Source of the DNA: Jejubacter sp036620675
GTDB taxonomy: Bacteria > Pseudomonadota > Gammaproteobacteria > Enterobacterales > Enterobacteriaceae
NCBI GenBank assembly: GCA_036620675.1
Contig: JAZHEE010000058.1
DNA length: 12,392 nucleotides
Direction: 5' to 3' (one strand)
Shown here piece after piece: positions 7,120 to 12,392 of this stretch. The notes beneath the pieces are model-generated. The model worked only from the letters and a program-made list of their open reading frames with translations. It was not told the origin of the DNA and did no database searches. The first letter of the stretch is position 1, and every line of letters begins with the position of its first letter. The translations under genes were made by a program, and so were the position numbers.

Positions 7120-7138
7120 GCCCGGCTAACTGCCGGGC
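7120..7138 (+). terminator. Hairpin after add, possible weak terminator
   Basis: GCCCGGC (7120-7126), loop TAACT and GCCGGGC (7132-7138) form a perfect stem 10 bp past the add stop. No T-run follows, so it may stabilise the 3' end rather than terminate on its own. Confidence 0.45.
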
Positions 7139-7192
7139 AGCGACGTAAAAGCGATAGCCGACGGTACGGTGGCCGGCAGCGCACATAAATAG

Positions 7193-7248
7193 AGAAAAGC
7201 CTGGCCCAGGCGAGGGCAGGAAAAGCGAGGGCGACGAACGCCGCCCTC
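7193..7248 (-). terminator. Two hairpins ending ydgJ
   Basis: On the minus strand the first stem is GAGGGCG (7248 to 7242) with CGCCCTC (7233 to 7227), followed by GCTTTT. The second is GCCTG (7211 to 7207) with CAGGC (7203 to 7199), followed by TTTTCTCT. Both lie within 80 bp of the ydgJ stop and insulate it from the convergent add gene. Confidence 0.6.
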
Positions 7249-7272
7249 ATTATTTGCGGCGTTGCCGCGGAT

Positions 7273-8313
7273 TCAGATCAGGCTGAGGGTAGAACGATGT
7301 CTGGCGGAATCAATGCCAAGCTCGATAAGTTCCATGACCCGAATCGCCTGGCTGGCCGGAACCGGGTTTTCCCCCTGTCCGTTCAGCGCATCGCGAATGG
7401 CAGCATAGTAAGCAGGATAGTTGCCGGGCGTCGTCAGCAGCGACTGCTCGGCCATTCGCTCCCCCTGGGCCAGGGTCAGGGTTCCATCACGCATATCATA
7501 ACCCCAGTCTTCCAGCGGCGGGCGTTCGCCCGCCTTCAGCCGATCTTCCTGGGGATCGAGCCCCCACTTCACGTAACTGCCACGGGTGCCGTGCACGATA
7601 TAGCGCGCCGATTCCGCCGCAGCCAGCATGGATGCATGCAGCACTACGCGACGCTGGGGATAGTGCAGCACCGCGTGAAAATAGTCCGTGGTCTGGGCGC
7701 CGGGACGCAGCTGCGCCAGATCCACCGTCATGCTCACCGGCAGACCGAACAGCACCAGTGCCTGATCCAGAAGGTGCGGCCCCAGATCGTACCAGATACC
7801 GCTGCCCACGCCGGCCTGCTCACGCCAGCGATCGCGCACCTGGGGACGGAAGCGGTCGAAGTGCGATTCCATATACGCTACTTCCCCCAATGTTCCTTCT
7901 GCAATCAACTTCTTCAGCGTCAGGAAGTCACTGTCCCAGCGGCGGTTATGGAATACGGAAAGCAGTAGCCCGCGACTTTTGGCCAGAGATTCCAGCTCGC
8001 GAGCTTGTGACAGTGTCACAGTAAACGGCTTATCCACTACCACATGCTTGCCAGCCTCAAGCGCGGCCTTTGCCAGCGGATAGTGGGTATCGTTCGGGGT
8101 CGGGATTACAACTAAATCAATCTGCGGATCGTTAAACAGCGCCTGAGGCGTGGCGACCACAGGCACGGTCGGCCAGTCTGCCTGCACTTTGGCCTCATCG
8201 CTGCTGGAAATGGCCGCAAGCTGCATACCGGCAGTGCCGGCAATCAACGGTGCGTGGAAGGTTTTGCTGGCGTAACCATAACCTATTAATCCGACTCGGA
8301 TAGTGTCACTCAT
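7273..8313 (-). CDS. ydgJ: YdgJ, Gfo/Idh/MocA-family oxidoreductase
   Basis: A 346-residue NAD(P)-dependent dehydrogenase, equal in length to E. coli YdgJ. The N-terminal Rossmann fold shows GLIGYGYASKTFH (residues 8-20); the family's EKP-type motif is VDKPFT with Lys95. Asp176 and His180 in WYDLGPHLLDQ are the likely catalytic pair. The C-terminal half is the alpha/beta sugar-binding domain. The family oxidises sugars, inositols and related polyols; the substrate is not evident from sequence. The ATG at 8313 matches the family start, with GGGAG about 10 nt upstream. It is transcribed alone, against add. The region behind it contains a decayed cnu gene, so its promoter lies in the 8314-8540 interval. 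Confidence 0.93.
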   Translation of the reverse strand: MSDTIRVGLIGYGYASKTFHAPLIAGTAGMQLAAISSSDEAKVQADWPTVPVVATPQALFNDPQIDLVVIPTPNDTHYPLAKAALEAGKHVVVDKPFTVTLSQARELESLAKSRGLLLSVFHNRRWDSDFLTLKKLIAEGTLGEVAYMESHFDRFRPQVRDRWREQAGVGSGIWYDLGPHLLDQALVLFGLPVSMTVDLAQLRPGAQTTDYFHAVLHYPQRRVVLHASMLAAAESARYIVHGTRGSYVKWGLDPQEDRLKAGERPPLEDWGYDMRDGTLTLAQGERMAEQSLLTTPGNYPAYYAAIRDALNGQGENPVPASQAIRVMELIELGIDSARHRSTLSLI

Positions 8314-8410
8314 TACAGATTATCTCCCGTTGGTGGAGCCTGCCATTTCACACCATTCACCGCAGCGCCTCAACAGATAAATCGCCCCCCGACAACGCCC
8401 CTGAGTCAAA

Positions 8411-8431
8411 AGCCTGAATTAACTCACATTT
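8411..8431 (-). promoter_or_regulatory. Candidate CRP half-site upstream of ydgJ
   Basis: On the minus strand AAATGTGA followed by N6 and TCAGG matches one half of the CRP consensus completely and the other half partly. It lies about 100 bp upstream of the ydgJ start. A single good half-site is weak support. Confidence 0.25.
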
Positions 8432-8537
8432 CAATAAATTAACACCGGAACAGAGTGAGTTTCCGTTTATGATTTCGCGCAAATTTATGCTGCCGCAAGG
8501 CCGATTCTCCCCCTACGGACACCTCTTCTGTAAGCGT

Positions 8538-8741
8538 ACAGAGAAACCAGGAAATTTTAATAAAATCAATAATATATAAAGCCATGAAAAACTTTTTGAC
8601 CATTTGAATTACACGCTAAAAGACAGTCGCGAGATCATAAATATGTATCGAGCTGCCGATGATCGTCGCGCGGAGCTGGTCTCCGGCGCTCGTCTGTTCA
8701 ATCCCGGTCAGGTTCCCAAATCGGTCTGGCGCTTCGTATAG
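8538..8741 (+). pseudogene. cnu: Remnant of cnu (ydgT), Hha-family H-NS partner
   Basis: Codons from 8580 to the TAG at 8739-8741 read SHEKLFDHLNYTLKDS..., then INMYRAADDRRAELVSG, and end GQVPKSVWRFV, which follows E. coli Cnu (71 residues) closely from about residue 18 to the end. In the same frame, upstream codons 8556-8576 (F-N-K-I-N-N-I) still align with F-R-K-I-S-S-L, but the next codon, where Cnu has Glu17, is TAA (8577-8579). Before that neither the expected N-terminus nor an ATG with a ribosome binding site can be found. In-frame restarts (TTG at 8601, ATG at 8643) have no Shine-Dalgarno sequence and would lack the N-terminal helix. Cnu/Hha proteins bind H-NS and modulate silencing. 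The place between ydgJ and ydgK is that of cnu in E. coli. Loss of function is inferred from the stop and the lost 5' end. Confidence 0.85.
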
Positions 8742-8749
8742 TAGGCCAG

Positions 8750-8778
8750 TTAGCATTTTCCGGGAATTGGCTTATAAT
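8750..8778 (+). promoter_or_regulatory. Sigma70-like promoter for ydgK-rsx
   Basis: TTAGCA (8750-8755), a 17-bp spacer and TATAAT (8773-8778, perfect -10) stand 54 bp before the ydgK start and just behind the cnu stop. Confidence 0.7.
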
Positions 8779-8831
8779 CCCCGCGGCGTTGCAACCGGAC
8801 GCCGCTGTTGTCTATGATTTCCGGAGGAAAA

Positions 8832-9272
8832 ATGACCATCCATCAGGCGCCGCGCATCAAAGGCTGGCTCTATGTCCCCCTCGCCTGGCTGTTACTTACG
8901 TTGCTCAGTACCGGCGTTGCGCTGGTAATGTACGCTATGGTTCTGGTCTCTTCAGAAGGTCATCAGGCTATTCGACTGCACAGCAGTGGCCAGATTTCGC
9001 TCTGGTATCTGTCGCTGTTCAGCACCCTGGCGATGTGGTGCTACACGCTGTGGCTGACTATCGCTTTCTTTAAGCGACGCGGGCTGGTGCGCAAGCATTA
9101 CATCATCTGGCTTCTGATTGGCGTGCTGCTGGCGCTGAAAAGCTTTGCATTTTCGCCCATCAGCGATGAACTGGCGCTGCGCCAGCTATTATTCCCGCTG
9201 CTCGCCGCCGCGCTGCTGGCCCCCAGCTTCCGGCGTTCCACCCGGGTAAAAAGCACGTTTATTAATCCGTAA
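8832..9272 (+). CDS. ydgK: YdgK, DUF2569-type inner-membrane protein
   Basis: A 146-residue membrane protein resembling E. coli YdgK. Four hydrophobic segments are visible at about residues 12-39, 56-80, 90-107 and 117-132, separated by basic loops (FKRRGLVRKHY, SFRRSTRVK). WYTLWLTIAFF-like and HYIIWLLIGVLLALK blocks and the C-terminal TFINP are characteristic. The open frame extends to an ATG at 8808, but the ATG at 8832 is preferred: GGAGG (8823-8827) lies 4 nt before it and MTIHQAPRIKGWL fits the homologue. The function is unknown. It sits between a good promoter and the rsx genes, from which it is separated by a 79-bp spacer with a hairpin and a T-run. Confidence 0.88.
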   Translation: MTIHQAPRIKGWLYVPLAWLLLTLLSTGVALVMYAMVLVSSEGHQAIRLHSSGQISLWYLSLFSTLAMWCYTLWLTIAFFKRRGLVRKHYIIWLLIGVLLALKSFAFSPISDELALRQLLFPLLAAALLAPSFRRSTRVKSTFINP

Positions 9273-9300
9273 AATAACCCCACAGAGTTGCGGTTGTCGC

Positions 9301-9336
9301 TATCGGTCATTTGACCGATAATAGGCGGCTTTTTTT
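9301..9336 (+). terminator. Hairpin plus T-run between ydgK and rsxA
   Basis: TATCGGTCA (9301-9309) and TGACCGATA (9312-9320) are perfectly complementary, and TTTTTTT follows at 9330-9336, only 15 bp before the rsxA start. The distance between stem and T-run is longer than in a standard terminator unless outer pairing (CGC with GCG) extends the stem. It may be a partial terminator or attenuator controlling entry into rsxABC. Confidence 0.5.
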
Positions 9337-9351
9337 AATTCAGGTCGAATC

Positions 9352-9933
9352 ATGGCTGACTATCTGCTTTTATTCATCGCTACCGTGCTGGTCAATAACT
9401 TCGTTCTGGTGAAGTTCCTTGGCCTGTGTCCGTTTATGGGGGTATCGAAAAAGCTGGAGACGGCGATTGGCATGGGACTGGCGACCACATTCGTAATGAC
9501 CCTGGCCACCGTCTGCTCGTGGCTGATCAACAGGTTTATATTGACCCCACTGGATCTGCTCTACCTGCGCACCATGTCATTTATTCTGGTGATCGCCGTA
9601 GTGGTGCAGTTTACCGAAATGGTGGTTCGCAAAACCAGCCCGGCCCTGTATCGCCTGCTCGGCATCTTTCTGCCACTGATTACCACCAACTGCGCGGTGT
9701 TGGGGGTGGCACTACTGAGCATCAACCTGAATCACACCTTTCTGCAATCCGCCCTGTATGGATTTTCAGCCGCCGTAGGCTTTTCACTGGTGATGGTGCT
9801 GTTCGCTTCAATTCGCGAACGCCTGGCGGTGGCCAATGTGCCGCTACCCTTTAAGGGCAACGCCATCGCACTAATCACGGCGGGGCTGATGTCTCTGGCC
9901 TTTATGGGCTTTAGCGGTCTGGTAAAATTCTGA
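9352..9933 (+). CDS. rsxA: RsxA, membrane subunit of the Rsx/Rnf electron-transfer complex
   Basis: A 193-residue integral membrane protein, identical in length to E. coli RsxA and homologous to RnfA and NqrE. Six hydrophobic helices can be followed. The two conserved in-membrane cysteines are present: Cys26 in FLGLCPFMG and Cys114 in ITTNCAVLG; in the related NQR complex the equivalent cysteines help hold an iron or iron-sulfur centre. In E. coli the Rsx complex uses reduced pyridine nucleotide to keep the redox sensor SoxR reduced and so switches off soxS. AGGT before the ATG is a modest ribosome binding site. The stop overlaps the rsxB start by one base (TGATG), indicating coupled translation. 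Confidence 0.96.
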   Translation: MADYLLLFIATVLVNNFVLVKFLGLCPFMGVSKKLETAIGMGLATTFVMTLATVCSWLINRFILTPLDLLYLRTMSFILVIAVVVQFTEMVVRKTSPALYRLLGIFLPLITTNCAVLGVALLSINLNHTFLQSALYGFSAAVGFSLVMVLFASIRERLAVANVPLPFKGNAIALITAGLMSLAFMGFSGLVKF

Positions 9934-10511
9934 TGAATATGATCGCAATTGCCGTTCTGGTTCTGACCCTGCTGGCGCTGGTGTTCGGCCTGCTGTTGGG
10001 CTATGCCTCGCGCCGCTTTGCGGTGGAAGAGGATCCGATAGTCGATAAAATTGACGAGCTACTGCCCCAGAGCCAGTGCGGGCAGTGCGGATATCCGGGC
10101 TGTCGCCCCTATGCCGAAGCGGTCGGCAACAGCGGCGAGAAAATTAATCGCTGCGCCCCGGGCGGCGAAGCCGTAATGAATAAAATCGCCACGCTGCTGA
10201 ATGTTGATCCACAGCCCATCGACGGCGACGGGGAAGCGGCCCAACCAGTACGCATGCTGGCGGTCATCGATGAGAGCAACTGCATCGGCTGCACCAAGTG
10301 CATTCAGGCCTGCCCGGTAGACGCCATCGTCGGCGCCACCCGCGCCATGCACACCGTGGTCAGCGACCTTTGCACCGGCTGTAATCTTTGCGTCGACCCC
10401 TGCCCCACGCAGTGCATTGAACTGCGCCCGGCACCCACTACGCCCGATAACTGGAAATGGGATTTGAACACCATTCCGGTGCGCGTTATTCCGACAGAAC
10501 AACATGCTTAA
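9933..10511 (+). CDS. rsxB: RsxB, iron-sulfur subunit of the Rsx/Rnf complex
   Basis: A 192-residue ferredoxin-like protein, the length of E. coli RsxB. The hydrophobic N-terminal helix (residues 3-24) anchors it in the membrane. A 4Fe-4S domain follows with Cys49, Cys52, Cys57 (CGQCGYPGC) and Cys74 (NRCAPGG), then two classical 4Fe-4S ferredoxin motifs: Cys117/120/123/127 (CIGCTKCIQACP) and Cys147/150/153/157 (CTGCNLCVDPCP). It passes electrons between the other subunits. The ATG overlapping the rsxA stop gives MNMIAIAV, matching the homologue; a second in-frame ATG two codons on is possible. The 3' end overlaps rsxC by 8 bp. Confidence 0.96.
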   Translation: MNMIAIAVLVLTLLALVFGLLLGYASRRFAVEEDPIVDKIDELLPQSQCGQCGYPGCRPYAEAVGNSGEKINRCAPGGEAVMNKIATLLNVDPQPIDGDGEAAQPVRMLAVIDESNCIGCTKCIQACPVDAIVGATRAMHTVVSDLCTGCNLCVDPCPTQCIELRPAPTTPDNWKWDLNTIPVRVIPTEQHA

Positions 10512-12392
10512 GTTATTTTCCGCTTTCAGAAAAGAGAAAATCTGGGATTTTCACGGCGGTATTCATCCTCCGGAAATGAAAACCCAGTCCAGCGGCACCC
10601 CGCTACGTCAGGTGCCGCTACCTTCGCGTCTGATCATCCCCCTGAAGCAGCATATCGGCCAGCAGGGAGAACTCTGCGTATCCACTGGCGATCGCGTGCT
10701 GCGCGGCCAGGCGCTGACCCGGGGTAATGGCCGCATGCTGCCGGTTCATGCCCCGACGTCCGGCACTGTAACGGCTGTAGAGCCCCATATTTCCGCCCAT
10801 CCTTCCGGATTGATGGAGCCGGCTATCGTTATCGAGGCCGATGGCGAAGATCGCTGGATGCCTCTGGAAGGCTGGAGCGAATACCGGAACCAGAGTCGCG
10901 AAGCGCTGATTGCCCGGATTCATCAGTATGGCGTGGCCGGACTGGGCGGAGCGGGTTTCCCCACCGGCGTAAAATTGCGGGGCGGCGGCGATGCGATCAA
11001 AACCTTGATTATCAATGCCGCCGAATGTGAGCCCTATATCACCGCCGACGATCGCCTGATGCAGGAGTGTGCGGCGCAAATCGTTGAAGGCATTCGAATT
11101 CTTATCCATATTCTGCAACCGCGCGAAACCCTGATTGGCATTGAAGATAACAAGCCGCAGGCGATTTCGATGCTGCGCGCGGTACTGGCGGATGCCCACG
11201 ACATCCAGCTGCGGGTCATTCCCACCAAATACCCTTCCGGCGGCGCCAAACAGCTAACGCAAATTCTGACCGGCCATCAGGTGCCTCACGGCGGGCGTTC
11301 ATCCGATATCGGCGTGCTGATGCAAAATGTGGGTACCGCCTATGCAGTGAAACGCGCCGTTATCGACGGCGAACCGCTGACTGAACGCGTGGTCACCCTG
11401 ACCGGTGAAGCGGTAGAGCGTCCTGGCAATGTCTGGGCTCGACTGGGCACTCCGGTGCAGCATCTGCTGGACTTTGCCGGTTTTCGCGCCAGTCAGAAGA
11501 CGATGGTTATCATGGGCGGCCCACTGATGGGATTTACCCTGCCCTCGCTGGAAGCGCCGGTGGTAAAGATAACCAACTGCCTGCTGGCGCCTTCCGCCAG
11601 CGAAATGGGCGAATCGAGACCCGAACAGAACTGCATCCGCTGCAGCGCCTGCGCGGATGCCTGCCCTGCCGATCTTCTGCCCCAACAGCTCTACTGGTTC
11701 AGTAAAGGGCAGCAGCACGACAAAGCAACGGCGCATCACCTTTCCGATTGCATCGAATGCGGCGCCTGCGCCTGGGTCTGTCCAAGCGATATTCCGCTGG
11801 TGCAATATTTTCGCCAGGAAAAGGCGGAAATCCGCGCTATCGCAGAAGATGCCCGCCGCGCCGCCGAGGCAAAAACGCGATTTGAAGCGCGCCTACAGCG
11901 TCTTGAGCGCGAAAAAGCCGCACGTAAGGATCGCCATAAGCAGGCCGCGGCACAGCCCTCCACCGGCGATAAAGACGCGATTCAGGCCGCACTGGCCCGG
12001 GTTAAAGCGAAAAAGGCCGATGCCGCCCAGCCGGTAGAAGTGCAGTCCGGAACCCGGCCGGATAACAGCAGCGTGATTGCCGCGCGGGAAGCCCGTAAGG
12101 CCGAGGCCAGAGCGCGCAAAGCCGCCCAGAATCAGGATCAGTCCCGGCAGAGCGACGACGCTACCGCCGGGCAGCCCGCCGCCGATCCGCGCAAAGCCGC
12201 GGTGGAAGCCGCCATCGCCCGGGCCAAAGCGCGTAAAGCCGCCCAGAACCAGGATCAGCCCCGGCAGAGCGACGACGCTACCACCGGGCAGCCCGCCGCC
12301 GATCCGCGCAAGGCGGCGGTGGAAGCCGCTATCGCCCGGGCCAAAGCGCGTAAAGCCGCACAGAATCAGGATCGGCCCCGGCAGAGCGACGA
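10504..12392 (+). CDS. rsxC: RsxC, NADH-entry subunit of the Rsx/Rnf complex (3' end cut off)
   Basis: The first 629 codons are present and open to the window edge; E. coli RsxC has about 740 residues. The start MLKLFSAFRKEKIWDFHGGI matches RsxC and overlaps rsxB by 8 bp. The N-terminal domain carries GLGGAGFPTGVKL (from residue 146), a Complex I 51-kDa-like nucleotide/FMN-binding motif, and PSGGAKQL. Two 4Fe-4S motifs follow: Cys377/380/383/387 (CIRCSACADACP) and Cys416/419/422/426 (CIECGACAWVCP). From about residue 437 the protein becomes a long Ala/Lys/Arg/Glu-rich, probably helical tail, ending in 39-residue tandem repeats. It is the peripheral subunit that should accept electrons from NADH. 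rsxD, rsxG and rsxE are expected next but lie outside the window. Confidence 0.95.
   Translation, partial: MLKLFSAFRKEKIWDFHGGIHPPEMKTQSSGTPLRQVPLPSRLIIPLKQHIGQQGELCVSTGDRVLRGQALTRGNGRMLPVHAPTSGTVTAVEPHISAHPSGLMEPAIVIEADGEDRWMPLEGWSEYRNQSREALIARIHQYGVAGLGGAGFPTGVKLRGGGDAIKTLIINAAECEPYITADDRLMQECAAQIVEGIRILIHILQPRETLIGIEDNKPQAISMLRAVLADAHDIQLRVIPTKYPSGGAKQLTQILTGHQVPHGGRSSDIGVLMQNVGTAYAVKRAVIDGEPLTERVVTLTGEAVERPGNVWARLGTPVQHLLDFAGFRASQKTMVIMGGPLMGFTLPSLEAPVVKITNCLLAPSASEMGESRPEQNCIRCSACADACPADLLPQQLYWFSKGQQHDKATAHHLSDCIECGACAWVCPSDIPLVQYFRQEKAEIRAIAEDARRAAEAKTRFEARLQRLEREKAARKDRHKQAAAQPSTGDKDAIQAALARVKAKKADAAQPVEVQSGTRPDNSSVIAAREARKAEARARKAAQNQDQSRQSDDATAGQPAADPRKAAVEAAIARAKARKAAQNQDQPRQSDDATTGQPAADPRKAAVEAAIARAKARKAAQNQDRPRQSD
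12118..12392 (+). repeat. 117-bp tandem repeat coding the RsxC tail
   Basis: Units begin at 12118, 12235 and 12352 (the last cut by the window edge). Each encodes 39 residues: KAAQNQDQ-R, QSDDAT-GQPAADPRK, then AAVEAAIARAKAR. The copies differ at very few bases (for example CAGTCC/CAGCCC/CGGCCC and ACCGCC/ACCACC), so they are recent or homogenised. E. coli RsxC also carries imperfect DPRKAAVEAAIARAKARK repeats, but the QSDDATTGQPA linker is different. Confidence 0.9.

Noticed and set aside
8397..8420. Blr C-terminus (DNAPESKA resembling DN-PPEQSAS)
   Set aside because: No hydrophobic helix precedes it and a stop codon lies just upstream in the same frame.
8551..8610. Functional cnu by programmed -1 frameshift at AAAAACTTTTTG (8586-8598)
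   Set aside because: The alternative frame from ATG 8584 (MKNF) fits Cnu worse than the in-frame SHEKLF reading, and no stimulatory structure or upstream start was found.

Overview
The window is a chromosomal segment of a GC-rich member of the Enterobacteriaceae. Its gene order (malI < > malX-malY, add >, < ydgJ, cnu remnant >, ydgK >, rsxA-rsxB-rsxC >) is the order I know from Escherichia coli K-12, and the proteins are close homologues with nearly identical lengths. The genus cannot be fixed from sequence alone. The left 1.4 kb (repeat array) and parts of the malY-add and ydgJ-ydgK spacers are the only non-ordinary stretches.

Layout. Positions 1-1456 hold no credible gene but a mosaic of repeats: a roughly 350-bp direct repeat (1-350, then again from 351), whose second copy is interrupted by a fold-back element (551-1062) with 19-bp perfect terminal inverted repeats and arms of about 205 bp, followed by three tandem copies of a 112-113 bp REP-like unit that run up to the malI stop codon. 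Positions 1460-5461 are the MalI regulon: the LacI-type repressor gene malI, divergent from the malX-malY operon (a PTS EIIBC permease and a C-S lyase that also acts on MalT), with two MalI operators sharing the core TAAAACGTTTTA in the 158-bp divergent spacer. Positions 5462-6107 are a 646-bp spacer with a long bulged hairpin, a strong forward terminator, a strong terminator facing the other way that serves no visible gene, further hairpins and an AT-rich patch.

Positions 6108-7109 encode adenosine deaminase (add), converging with ydgJ (7273-8313, minus), a Gfo/Idh/MocA oxidoreductase. Between ydgJ and ydgK lies a decayed cnu (ydgT) gene, a Hha-family H-NS partner: the last 53 codons are well preserved but an in-frame TAA and a lost 5' end make it a pseudogene. 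The blr gene found here in E. coli is not visible. From 8750 a sigma70-like promoter leads into ydgK and, past a hairpin followed by seven T residues, into the rsx operon (rsxA, rsxB and the first 629 codons of rsxC), the membrane electron-transfer complex that re-reduces SoxR. rsxC enters a 39-residue tandem repeat at its 3' end and runs out of the window.

No new multi-gene system is visible. The observations most worth checking are the cnu pseudogene, the fold-back element with its built-in empty-site control, and possible small RNAs between malY and add.
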